Origin: Prunella strophiata
Lineage: Eukaryota; Chordata; Aves; Passeriformes; Prunellidae
Length of the DNA: 64,000 nucleotides
Direction: 5' to 3'
Assembly: GCA_036583965.1 (NCBI GenBank)
Contig: JAZBQD010000026.1
Location: forward strand, 1,426,001-1,490,000
Shown: positions 11,432 to 22,546 of the stretch, piece after piece
How the letters are laid out: each line of letters opens with the position of its first letter
Numbering within the stretch: the stretch's first letter is position 1
Translations under genes and position numbers: made by a program
The notes under the pieces: model-generated
What the model saw: only the letters and a program-made list of their open reading frames with translations
The model's database searches: none
What the model was told of the DNA's origin: nothing

Positions 11432-11893
11432 GAGGGGGGAACGCGTTGAGCTTCAACATGGCCTCGCTGTGATATGTATGACGTTGGTATTATTATCTCT
11501 CCCTAAATCTTTTGTCATGTCTTGTCTTTTAAGTATGCCTGTAAGTGTAGCTGCTTTTGCCGGGGTTTTAAATGTGATAAATAATAATAATAATAATGAT
11601 AGTGATCCAGTGCTCCGTGGTTCTGTGCTAGCGAGACAGAGCTGTGCTTCTTTAGGCAGCAGCAGAGTGAAAATGATCTGTCTGTGGTGAGCACTGGCTG
11701 TGTTGTTTTGCTTTCCTTTGAAATAGAGGCTCAAGTTAATAATAAGTCATTTTGTGTGTGATTTCTAGCAAGCAGTTAATGTGCAATGTCTGTGAGAGTA
11801 ACCATGTAGGTGCCAGGTGAGAGGTGCTGCTGTGTGCAATGGAATCGAGCTGTGGGCATTTTTTAGGGGGGAGGGTGGTGTTTGAGAAATCCT

Positions 11894-11907
11894 ATTAAAG
11901 GATTAAA
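11894..11907 (+). terminator. Candidate polyadenylation signals (ATTAAA x2)
   Basis: ATTAAA occurs at 11894-11899 and 11902-11907, 26-40 bases before a run of 27 A at 11934-11960. The spacing fits polyadenylation. The genomic A-run itself is unusual and could be a simple A-tract or the tail of a retrocopied mRNA. Confidence 0.35.
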
Positions 11908-11933
11908 TCTTTGCTAAAATAACATTCAGCCAC

Positions 11934-11960
11934 AAAAAAAAAAAAAAAAAAAAAAAAAAA
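11934..11960. repeat. A27 tract
   Basis: An uninterrupted run of 27 A immediately after CATTCAGCCAC. Confidence 0.95.
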
Positions 11961-14900
11961 GGAGAAAAATTCTACTTACTGTATTTATCTGTGTTGCCTT
12001 GATGATCTGATTTGATTTCTGAAGATTCAGCCCCAAAGCCTCCAAATTCTATATCCACACTGATGTAACCCAGCTCCTTTTCTTAGAGATGTGAGAGGCA
12101 CCAAAACATAACCTGCTGGGTTTTTATTCTGGTTGTACGTGGTTTCTGTCTCTGCAAATTGGGAAGGAAAGATCAAAGGGAGAAAGGGCAATGCAAGCTT
12201 TGTTTTTCTTTGCTAAAGCAACAGATACGGAGAGGTTGGGTTTTGCTTTGATTTTCTAGAGATCTAATTTTGGCTTGCTTTACCTTTTTTTCATGTGTGT
12301 GTGTATATATCAAATTTTGGGGAATGCATCTAAGAAAAATCTTTGCCCACCTCAAGGATAACGAGCTTTTGAGATGGCTTGCTTCTCGTGACTTTATTTA
12401 CATTGATTTTCTGGAAAATGAAGTGCTAAGTTGTGCATTATGGGCTTGCTGGAAAGGTGTCCAGCAGTTAGAGGTGCTTCTAGCCCGAAATTGCAATGTT
12501 TACAGCTTGCAAGCAGGGCTGTCTGGGGGCTCCAGTGGCAGCACGAGAAGTTTGGAGAGAATACGAAGGGAATGTCTGGAAAGAGTAATGCCTTTTTCTC
12601 TGGAGAATATGTCTCTTTTCTGTGCTTCTGTTAGAGGTCTTCAGGGTTTTTTTAATATATTATTTCACCCTTGGGAAAAATGTGAATTGCTTAAAACAAA
12701 CAAAAATATCGGTTTGAAAATGTTTTTATCTTTGCTGATGGTCACTGGAATTTTATTACCTTGATGATTTAATTAGTCCATGCTTATTCCAGCTGTCTAT
12801 TATTTATTTGATGTCCTCAGGAAAAAAATAATCATGTAACTGATAGATAAAGACAAAGCTGGAGGTTGCAGATGGAGACATGGAGTTATTTTCCAGTGGG
12901 GATTTGTGTGCTGGGAGTTAAATGCCGAGCAGGGCTCGGGAGCCTGATGGCTTTTCCACGGTGGCACGATTGCAAACGGAGTTAAATCCTGCAAATTTGG
13001 CACTTTCAAAGTGCTTTTAGCTCTAAATAAAAGAGGAAAAAAAATTTTCTCTGAGTCCCAGGGTGGGAACAATCGTCCCCAAAAGTGTTATGGGGCAGGA
13101 GCCTGTTTTAGTGGAGGGGAAAGGCAGGAGCCAGGGATCCAAGCCCAGGAAGATGCTCCGGTGCCTGCTGGCTCCGTTTGCCCTCTTCACTTGTAGCTGT
13201 CTGCAAGAGGTACCTGCTTCACTTCACAGGGGACTGAGTCAATCTCCTTCCCTAAAATAAACCAAGTGAATAAAATTGATGCTGACTGATGGTTTGGGTT
13301 GTTAAACAGCTCAAATTTGCTCTATTTGCCTGTTGGCCATCCTGTGTCATTAGTTTTATAGGTTGCAGAATCTCCTGGAAAGGTAATAAATGAGCTGAGA
13401 TCACCATGGAGAGGGAATTGATCAAACAGCAGCCAAAATCATCCTTTCAGGGGAACAGCCGTGAGCGACAAAGGGATTTGGAGGAGAAAGGGTGGAAAAA
13501 TGAGCAAAAACCCAACCCCAAAATTGACCAGCGAGTTACACTGGGCTGTGGCTGTGCCTGAATGTTTATTTTCTCAGGGCTCTCTGGCACTAAGGTTTAC
13601 CTTTCAATATGATTTCTGCAAGGAATGCCCAGTGCCTGCCGTGGTTTCCTGGGTGCATTCCTTGATCCAGAGCTCGTTCTCCTGGGGAGATATTTGGGAA
13701 TTGTGTGGGTTTGGTGCTGGATGCTCCTGCTGTGCCCCATGGCTCGTTCTGCAGTGCCCCTCTGGTTCCATGCCTGGGGGGCTGTGCTGGGGCTGCATGG
13801 GGAGCACCAGGGGTTGTGCACGCTCAGCTGCTGGGAGGGAGCGCCGGAGAGCTGAGTTCTTCCCATCACGGAATGTGCTTGGGAGAATTCCTGTGATTTT
13901 ATTACAACTTTTTGCCTTTTATCCTCCTGAAGGCTGGTGGAGTTAAAGGAAGAAAGTTAATGCACAGCAATAGGAAAGTTGGCAGCAGCAAACTTTGTTA
14001 TTGTAGCAGCACCGTTCTTGTTATCTCGGGCTTCCTGCTGGAATTTTGGGGGAAAAGAGAGGAAACCAGAGGTGAAAGAGTGAGTGAGGGCTGGGCTTGC
14101 TGCTTGTTTAGCTTGCTCTCTGTTTGCCAGCCCAGGCCTCAGTGACCACCTCTCCAGCCCTGCCCCAGCCCCAGCTCTGTATTTTGGCAGCTGCAGTTTG
14201 GCATTTCCAGGCGTGCAGGAGCCCCTCCGCCCTGCCTGAGCTGGGCACGGCGGCTCAGCCCATGGTGAGCACTGGCAGCTTTCTGGGGTGACAGCACTGC
14301 CAGTCCCCACTAGATCCCTGTGCCCCTAAGGGACTGTGCCTGCAGCATCCCAGGGGGCATTTGCACGCTGTGAAATTCCCTGGGATTGGAGCTTTTGTGT
14401 CCTGGAGCTCCGTGGGACCATCGGGGTCACGCTCGGGTCCCTGGGGGTGCTTCAGCCCTGTGACTCCCCCGGGTTTCTTCACCTTTGTGGGGATGCTCAG
14501 ACCCGGGGATGAGGCAGAGGGATCAATCCTTTAAAGGAATCAAAGTGCTGACCCTCTGGAAAATAAGGCCCCAAAGAAAAAAAAATACGAATTTGTCTGC
14601 AAAAGGCATATTTGTGATGCATATAATCTCTTTCAGTGCTTGTTGCTGTGTGTTTGCTGAGGCTGGGTGATGGGAGACCTGTCTCGCTGTTGTCTGCTTA
14701 AGCAGGATTCAATGTTATTTGCCACAGGATTCATGAAAATGCCTCTGCCTGTATCATAGCAACCCCGTTTCCCACAGTCCATAAAAAGTCCATTTCTCCC
14801 GAGCAGCGATCCGCCGTCTTAAAGATTCAGGCACCCTCCCTGGCATGGGGGGAGGGCGATGTGCCCCTCTCCGGGTGCTTCCCTGAGAGCTTAAGAGCCG

Positions 14901-15306
14901 GGATGATCCCGGCTTGTCCTGCCTGCACGGCGCTTTTAATGCTCTTTCTTTAAGGCAGATAAAGTGCTTTCCTTTCGGGTTTCTAAAGGCTTCCTCCCCC
15001 ACCCCGGCTATTTCCCACCTCTGTTTAAAACCTCACATGACAAATTGGAGGGGATGGGACAGCTCCGAGGTCTGTGACGCGGTGGCTCTGCCCTGTCCTG
15101 CCATTTGGCTTTCCCCCCGGGATGGCAGCAGCACAGCCCTGGCTTTTGCCGTGTAGGGAGTGAAGATCTGCCCCGATGCCAGCCCTTCTGTGGGGATGCA
15201 GAGGTGCTTTCTCAGCCCGTAGATGACTGTTATTAAGAGCTGCATGTTCACCTGACTCCTGCCCCCATCTGTTTGCATAATGTGGTTATATTTCTTTTTG
15301 GATCAG
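11961..15306. other. Single-copy non-coding sequence
   Basis: AT-rich to about 12850, then mixed. No coding exon or transposon is recognised. A short TGTGTGTGTATATAT tract lies near 12295. Several GC-richer patches (about 14150-14480 and 14790-15130) have scattered CpG but no clear island. Confidence 0.5.
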
Positions 15307-15368
15307 GTATTCAGTACACAGCCCAGCTGCTGTGTATAATGTCTGAAGGAAAATTGCCAAAAATCCAT
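15307..15368 (+). other. Exon-like segment with matching splice sites
   Basis: A pyrimidine-rich stretch ending in TTTTTGGATCAG (to 15306) resembles a 3' splice site, and GTAAGT begins at 15369, a near-consensus donor. The 62-base interval contains an ATG whose frame (MSEGKLPKIH) stays open through the donor. It lies about 4 kb downstream of the CpG island at 10.5-10.85 kb on the same strand, so it could be an alternative downstream exon of that transcript. Splice-like pairs arise by chance in tens of kilobases, so this is weak. Confidence 0.25.
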
Positions 15369-15446
15369 GTAAGTTTTTTTGGTTTGGTTTTTTTTTTTAG
15401 TTGTTTCATTTTGTTGTTTTTTTGTTTTTTTGGTTGCTTTAGTTTC
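15369..15446. repeat. T-rich low-complexity tract
   Basis: Long T-runs are interrupted by GGTT and GTTG. Confidence 0.8.
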
Positions 15447-16689
15447 TATTTGTGACTAGAACCCCTGTCTGTGTTGTCATTTCATTTTGGTGGTGGTGCT
15501 TGGTGTGTGTGTTCAGCTGGAGTGCTGCCATGCCTGCCTGTGTGTCCATGTGCTGCCCTGCCGTGTGCTCCGTGTTGGGATGAGGATCCCTCCCAGGGAG
15601 CCTCCTGGCTGGTACATTTCCACATTTCCTACGTGGATTTTCTCTGCTGCCTGTGATAATTGTGCTCAGTGGGTCTCTCCCAGTGTAACACTGGGAGAGA
15701 TATTTTGGTAAAATGCAAGGATTTGTCTCGGAGCTGCGGAGTCTCCAATGAGGAGAAGTTGGGAAGCTTGAGGAAAACTCCCAAATGTTAATAATTGTGT
15801 AAGAATTGTCCTGTTTGAAGAGGGTGCTTGGGCAGGGGTTCCAGGGCTGGCAGAGGATAGTTCTGCTGGCTCCTGGCTTTGCCACTGATTTACTGTATGG
15901 CCTTGGGCACGTTCCTTTGTTCCTTTGTTGCCTTGTGGCTTCTCTTTTTCATCTGGGATAGAGGAATATCACACAGCCTGATGTTGTCCTGTGTGTCCCC
16001 TTTTGGGCTGTGCAGGTGGGGGACTGTGTGTGCCCATGTTGGCCCAGCTCTGCCTACCTGGGTTTTGCCTGTTGGAGCTGTTGTAGACAGCAGGAGCTGT
16101 GGTGATTGATGCTTCCCACTAAAAATAGATGCTCCTGGAGGAAGAGCTGCTGGAGGAACTGTGATTTATTGTCTTTATTTTATTAGTTGTGGTTGAATTT
16201 CTTTCCTGAGTGGAAATGAGTCTTAATCTGCAAGCACCAGCAGACAGCTGGGGTGGCTCTAACCAGCCAAGGGCCAGGTGGCCTCTGCTCCTTATTCCTG
16301 GTTTTCCTGGGGGTTACTCTGGCATTGTCAGAAACACCACCTTGCTGGGCTGTTCACAAGGGCAGAAAGCCCCAGAGCTGTGCTGGTGGGGACTGTGTTG
16401 GGCAGCCTGAAAGCTTCACCACCTGAATTAAAGAGAATTTTGGGGGATGAAGGGAGTGCGTGCATGCAAAGATTTAAAGAATTAGGTCTGGATCTCATCT
16501 GACTCTAGTTTTATCCACAGGGATGTAATTTCATAGGAGTGTGCTGATTTGGGGAGTGTTATCACAGAGCTGGGGAAACTGAGGCACGGGGTGGTTGCAG
16601 AGTGGCACATTTTGGGATGGGCTTAGTGGGGCTGGGGTCTGGAGCAGGATGCAGGGCCCATCAGTGGGGGGAGGCTGTTTGGCACCGTG
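15447..16689. other. Single-copy non-coding sequence
   Basis: No gene or repeat is recognised. Open frames are short and overlapping. Confidence 0.5.
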
Positions 16690-16990
16690 TTCGGGCTCTG
16701 GCTTGTTCGTTTTCTGCAGACCTTGCCGCGGGGCAGTGTCGGGGGCCGGGCTGGTGCCGGGCATTGCGGGCTCCGGCTGCGTTCGGGGCATTTTGGAGCC
16801 GGGAGCAGCCGAGTGTGGCCGTGCCCATGTGAAGGGCCATGTGGCTCAGCGCCTGCCCCTTCCTTTGCATCAGCTGAGACATATATAACACAACGTATGG
16901 GCTGCTGGCAGCCGGCGTGGGGCTATTTTCGGCGGAGCCGGGGCCGCGCTGAGCCCGCCCTGCTCGCCGGGCTGGGCTCAGTCTCCAGGG
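16690..16990. promoter_or_regulatory. GC-rich CpG-containing patch with a TATA element
   Basis: CpG-bearing sequence (GGGCCGGGCTGGTGCCGGGC, TTTTCGGCGGAGCCGGGGCC) brackets an AT-rich ACATATATAACAC, with ATATATAA at 16881-16888. A TATA box inside a small GC-rich patch could mark an alternative promoter. No supported ORF or exon follows, so the call is tentative. Confidence 0.3.
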
Positions 16991-17954
16991 CTGAGCTGTT
17001 CCCAGCCCCTTGCCCTCCTGCAGGAGCTGTGCGGGATGGGCAGGGCAGGCACGGACCCCTGTGGGTGCTGGGGACAGCCGGCAGCGTGCCCTGGGTGCCA
17101 GGGAGGCAGAGCAGTCTCACCCTGGTTAAAGCAGCCCGGCTCTTTGTTCTCCCTTTTTGTCCCCGGATAAAGCCCCAGGTGGATTTCCAGGGGTCGCTGT
17201 GGTGAGATGAGCCGGGTGTGCCCCGCTGTCCTTCTGGAGCGAGGCTGTCACTGCCCGGGGCTCTGTGCTTTGCCGGGGGCACTGATGCTGGAATGTCCTT
17301 CCCGCTGCGAGCCTGGCTGTCCTGCTGCCTGCCAGGACCTCTGTCCCCAGCCCTGCTCCCCTCCTGTCCCACCTGAGGACAGTGTCTGCTTTTCAGGGCT
17401 GTCCTGCCCTGTGCCGCAGCCTCGCCAGGCATCCGGCAAAATCCCTGGCTGTTGCTGGCTGGGTTTGTTCACTGCCCAGTACTGGGGGTGTTTGCCCCAA
17501 GGTTTGCAAAGGGTTAAGCTGCTGCTGGTGCCAGCTTTGGGGGTTCTGAGCCCCTGCAGAGCTCTGTGAGAGTGGCTGCAGCTCGTGCCGGGAGATGCCA
17601 GGAGAGGAATCGGCCCAGCTGCGAGGGCTTGGGAAGCAGAAGGGATGGAATTGTGTAGGGAACTGTTCCCTTGTCATGGAGCAAATGCAGCCTGGCCTCA
17701 GCTACACAGACAGGAGTGCACAGCAAACCCACAAGGATCTGTGCTTTACCCCAATAAGAGTGGGTTAATTTGCTGGGCATATCTGGGGAAAAGTTTTGTC
17801 AAATTAAATTGTTCCATTTGACAAAAGCATCAGCTCTTGCTGGCATTACCAGAAAACAGGGTTTTTTTCAAAGCATTTCTGTGGACCTCATTCCCCTGCT
17901 ATTTCTGCTGCTCCACTCCCCTGTATTGTGTTCAGTAAATCTGACAAGGTTCTC
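16991..17954. other. GC-rich then mixed non-coding sequence
   Basis: No coding exon is supported. Open frames on both strands reflect low stop-codon density in GC-rich DNA. Confidence 0.45.
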
Positions 17955-18320
17955 TCAGTACGTCGTGCACTGAAGTTTCTGTTCTGATACCAAATTTGGG
18001 GAAGGCTTGTTATCTACAGTTCTTTCTTCCTGGCTTGATAAGGTGCTGATTAATTTAATGCAACTCTCTTTCCTTATCTAGTTGAGCTTCAGTCAGTTTT
18101 AGTATAATCTTGAAAAAGCGTGATCAATCTTTAATGTTTGTTTTTAAGGTTTATTCCAAAGCCTTTTAGGCACGCTGGATGTTCACTCTTTTGTGAAGTT
18201 CTGGGAGAATTAAGTTAAAAAGTAACAATTATAGAACCGGTTTTGAATGCAGATGAAACATTTTAAAGTTGCTCTGAAACAAAAAAGAGCAGTTGGCTCT
18301 GCTGAAGTTTCAGGTGTTAA
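17955..18320. promoter_or_regulatory. AT-rich block with developmental-enhancer-like motifs
   Basis: An unbroken AT-rich, non-repetitive stretch with a GATA-type site (TTGATAAG) and homeodomain-type TTAATTTAAT close together, plus TGATCAATCTTTAATG. This texture resembles conserved vertebrate non-coding elements. Conservation cannot be judged from one sequence. Confidence 0.2.
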
Positions 18321-19439
18321 AATAGAATTGTCTTAACTCTGGTGCTGGCTGTGTAAGGCAGGGAATATCAACACAGCCCTTGTATGAGGATGAGGATGAT
18401 GCAGGGCTGAAGGAGAGGGTGTGTGTAAGGTGAGAAGGGACAGGGGCACTGTCACCTGTCCCTGTGTGGGGAATTGTCCCCTGCTTTTGCCCGAGCACGA
18501 AGAGCAGGCAGTGCATGAACCCGGGCTGTCATCGGTGCGGGGCTTCTGCCATGATTTGGTGAGCAGGGGCTGACATCTGGATAGATTTTCAGTCTCCTCT
18601 GGTCCAGGGGAGATGAATTTCTGTTCCAGCGCCCAGCAGCAGATCGATGCAATCTCTGGATACTGAAGAGTTTTGCAAAATTGTCAAAAAGTCTTTCCTA
18701 AGAAATTAAAAGTGCACCCAGGCATGGAGCAGAGGAGCTAAACCACCCAAACCTGCAGGCTGGGAACAAATTTGCTTAAGACTAAGGGGCTGCCTTAGAA
18801 TTAGAAATGTTCAGCCAGGAGAAGCCTGGCTTCCTCAGTGCACACGCAGAGCCTGGCAAGTGTGTTCCCAGGCATTAACAGGAGCCAGACTGTAGATTTA
18901 TGGAATTCAGGGAGCACTGGCCCTGCTGCCCCCAGCACCCCTCTGCAGGGGTGGGTGCTGCTGAGCCACGTGCTGAGGGCACCCCAATGTCCCTCTCAGC
19001 CCACTGCCATTTGCAGATTGTCACCATGGCCCCAGCTGCCACAAGCCCCATTTTCCCAGCTGATTTGAAGCTCAGTATGAGTCTGTGTCTGGTCCCCAGA
19101 GCCCAGCTTTGGCTGGAGGTTGTCAGCAGTTTGTGCTCGGTGCTTCTCCCTTTGCTGTCTCCCTCTCCTGGCTTCCCTGTCCCCTGGTCCCTCCTGCACT
19201 GTGTTGGAGTTGTGTGCTTTGCCCCAGAAAGCAGTGCTGCTTTAATCTCTGTTTTCCAGCAGCTGCCAGGCTGTCCCTGTCCCTCCTCCCCACCCATGTC
19301 AGGGCACACATGTGTACATGTGTGTGCAGGCAGCACTGCACCTCCCTGTGGGGCACTCTGGACATGGGCAGGGAAACCTATGGATTGAAACACATGTGCA
19401 TATGTTTTCCTTCCCAGATATATTTTGGAAAATATGAGT
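18321..19439. other. Single-copy non-coding sequence
   Basis: No gene is supported. Overlapping open frames at 18875-19393 (minus) and 18900-19388 (plus) mirror each other in stop-poor DNA and show no domain. Confidence 0.45.
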
Positions 19440-19466
19440 CAGCAGCAGCAGCAGCAGCAGCAGCAG
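19440..19466. repeat. (CAG)9 trinucleotide repeat
   Basis: Nine perfect CAG units follow TTTTGGAAAATATGAGT. Upstream, TTTTCCTTCCCAG resembles a splice acceptor, but no donor follows, so an exon is not supported. Confidence 0.95.
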
Positions 19467-21289
19467 GCAAGAACATATTACATAATCTCTGGGAGCCAAG
19501 AAAACCTCGCAGTTTATGAGGAGAGAGGTTTTCTGCAAGCAGCAGCTTTTACCATTGTTTTGGGGCCACACGTTGGCCTGGGCCCCTCGGTCAGTGGCCT
19601 CATTTCCATCATATCCTCTTGTGTGCAATGCAGGGAAGCAGTCCCAGCAGCCTTGGGTTTTGTTATATTTTTAAACCCCCCAGAACTGGTAGAATCTCAG
19701 GGCTGTGCTGTTGGTAACGACTTCTCTCTTGTTCCTTAACATGTTCTCCTGCACAGAGTCTGTGATTTTCCTTTTTGGTTCCCCCCACTCCCCACCTCCT
19801 GCTGTTTTCTCTCAAATCTCAGCACTGAGGGAAATGGCACATGAGTGCAGCTGGAAATAGCTGCTGCCCCCTCCGCCTCCCCTCTGCTCACGGCCACCCA
19901 CCTCCTCCACCTACTCCCAAATGGGAGAGTGAAGTCAACAGCCACTTTTAGCCCCGGGCTGCTGCTCCTCGGCTCTCCCCCACTCCCTCACCATTCGTGC
20001 CCTGCCCACACAGGATTCAGAAGGGCTTCATCGCCGTTTTAAGGCTCCTGCAGCTGGATGAGCACTTGTCTGGTCCCGTTGGCACGGGGGGATCTGTGCT
20101 GGAGCATCAGGGATGAGAGGGATGCGTGGTTTGCTCCGTGCTGGCCGGGCAGGGAGGAGGGAGCAGCAGGAATTATGGACACGCAGAGGAGCACAAACAA
20201 AAACCCAAAGGAGTCAGACAGCAGGAATGTCAGGGGTTTGAATCCTGGGCACATCCGTGTTGGCACGGGCAGGGGTGGCAGCAGGAGGCGCGGAGCCCTG
20301 CATGGCGGGTGCGTGCTCTCAGCTCTCCTCTCTGCTGCATCTCTGCTCCTCCATCTCTAATGCCAGCCTTAATTCCAGGCTGCTCATGGAATCCCTGTAT
20401 TCCTGCGGGATGCCTGGAAAGCCTAGGAGGGGAATGGGCGTTAGCAGAGTGAAAGGAAAGGAAGGAAAGGCCTTGTTTGTTTTCAATTTGCCCGATAAAA
20501 ACGAAAGGCTTTGAGCCACTTTGATCTCTCAGGGCAGTGCAAACGCTTTCAGTGGCTGAGCCCGTGGGTGCCTTTCAAGCAAAGAGAAAGCTCAGCTGTG
20601 GTATTCCAATATCAAAGCCTTCCCAAGGAGGTTATGAATTGCCACCCTGGCTGAGAGCAGGAGTGCAGGCAGCTCCGTGCCCTGGCTGGGACAGAGTCTG
20701 AGCCACTGGCTGCAGAGCACATGGAGAGAGACACAACAATTGCTGGTGACAGAATAGCCTGTTTATCCAGAGCACTCTGTCTTCACCCCCGTTAGCTCTC
20801 GAGTTTCTGGTGTTTGGAGACAAGAGAATTAAAGTCTTCTATATTTTTAAAACCACAAAAGTCTCTGTTACAACCAGAAATTCAAATGAACTCAGCAGAG
20901 GGGATGGGCTTTTCTGTCTGCCATCCATCAGGGCTCTCCATATTTTATTGAAAAGCCTGGTTTGAGCTGTGTCTGCCTGGAGTTTGGAGCAACTGGGGAA
21001 TGATGGGCTGGGGTCTGGGGGAGCTGCCCCCCATTCCCCACCTCTTGCAGCCAGGGTGATGCTGCAGGGGCTGTTTTCATCTTTGTTTCTCTTTCTGTAA
21101 AACGCACAGAGGGAAATTGCCCTTTCCTCTTCAAGGGTTTGGCAAGTGAGGATGAAAAGTGCTGTGTTGGAGGCAGGTGGGATTGGAGCAGATGGATGAA
21201 AAATGCCTCTCACCCTCTGGGGCTTTGCGGGGGCCCCTGGCAGAGCAGAGCTCCCACCCAGGAGCTCCCTGCTTTAATTTAAAGCAACA
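19467..21289. other. Single-copy non-coding sequence
   Basis: No gene or transposon is recognised. Some CpG-bearing stretches occur around 20030-20320. Confidence 0.45.
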
Positions 21290-21560
21290 TCTTGAATTCC
21301 ACCCGAGATCCCAACAGTGATGTCAGCAGGGCTCCACCAAAGATTCATTTGGCCTCAAATATTTTGCATATGCAGCGTCAGAGCTCAGCCTTCTGTTTTT
21401 GCAGCTAGAGAAGAGCTCTGCACCTCGTTAGAGCCTTCAATAATAATACACTTGCTCTCTGTTATTAATTCATCTAATTGAGGCTTTTTTGTTTCTCTAA
21501 GCCTTTTGTGGTATTTCTGTGCTGTCGAGAAATTAATCTGCATTAAGTAGAAATACCTCA
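21290..21560. promoter_or_regulatory. AT-rich enhancer-like block with homeodomain and POU-like motifs
   Basis: TTTTGCATATGC resembles an octamer site. TTATTAATTCATCTAATTGA and AATTAATCTGCATTAAG contain clustered TAAT cores. The block is non-repetitive and lacks long open frames. A conserved non-coding element is a reasonable guess only. Confidence 0.2.
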
Positions 21561-22317
21561 GTAAAACCAGGAGCTTTGGAGCGGCTGTTCAGCCTCTTGT
21601 GGTGTAAGCTCTGGGGCAGAACCACTCAGGGTATCCACAATTCCCACCCCAAAGCCAGCAAAAAGAGCCAGGAGAGGCTCATGGTGCACAAAGAAATGGC
21701 ACAGAAGGCACCCAAGGATGCTGGCATGGCCTGGAAGTGCTGTCTCTGAGTGACACAAGCTCACATCTTAATTCCCAAATCTTTCCCTTTTGAGCTTCTG
21801 TGTTTGGCCATCCTCTCCCCAAAAGGAGGATTGTTCCTGGGGCATGTTCCCTCCTGTTCTGTCAGGACGGGCAGGATGTGTCTGTAGTGCTTTTCTCAGC
21901 TGGTCAGGGAAGACTTCTGCTCCTCCTTTGAACAGGTCTCCCACTGCTGGAAACATCTCCCCATCACTGCAGTGGGCTTTGCTGCCCTTTTTGCCTCTCT
22001 GTTTCTCCTGCAGACAGTTTTACCTTTGCAGGGTTTTTCCAGCTCAGGTTGAAATTCAGGCGATAATAATACTTGACATTCTTCATCCCAGCATCTTAAA
22101 AATCTTTTCTGAAGTTTTAAAGCCTTTAAAGCCTTTGTGCTGTATAAACACTTGAGTACTTCTTCTATTTTTAAATGAAAATGGTGCCTGAAAACGCTCA
22201 AAAGTCAAATGAAGATCAAAGGCTTGGGAATACCAGCAGTTCTCTGTATCATTCACAGCAGCTCCAGACTGAGGTTGTGTTGGCTAAGTGCAAAGGGACT
22301 GCTGTGATGATGCAATC
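21561..22317. other. Single-copy non-coding sequence
   Basis: No gene is supported. It ends at a CR1 insertion. Confidence 0.5.
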
Positions 22318-22546
22318 CTGGAATTATGGAATGGTTTGGGTTGGAAGGGACCTTAAAGCTCATCCCATTCCACCCTGCCATGGGCAGGGACACTTTTCAT
22401 TGTCCCATGTTGCTCCAGGCCCCACCCAGGGGGCATTTCCAGGGATCCAGGGGCAGCCACAGCTTCTCTGGACACCCTGTGCCAGGGCCTCCCCACCCTC
22501 ACAGGGAAGGATTTAGGATTTCTTCCCAATATCCCCTCTAAACTTC
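22318..22546 (-). mobile_element. CR1 LINE, 5'-truncated 3' end
   Basis: GGAATGGTTTGGGTTGGAAG and GGACCTTAAAGCTCATCCCA, then CCTGCCATGGGCAGGGACAC and TTCCCAATATCCCC, are the reverse complement of the CR1 3' untranslated end. The 3' terminus (the ATTCTATG side) lies at the left, so the element reads on the minus strand. No reverse-transcriptase coding part is present. Confidence 0.95.

Noticed and set aside
19419..19466. CAG-repeat exon coding polyglutamine
   Set aside because: An acceptor-like CCCAG precedes it, but no donor follows and the frame has no support beyond the repeat.
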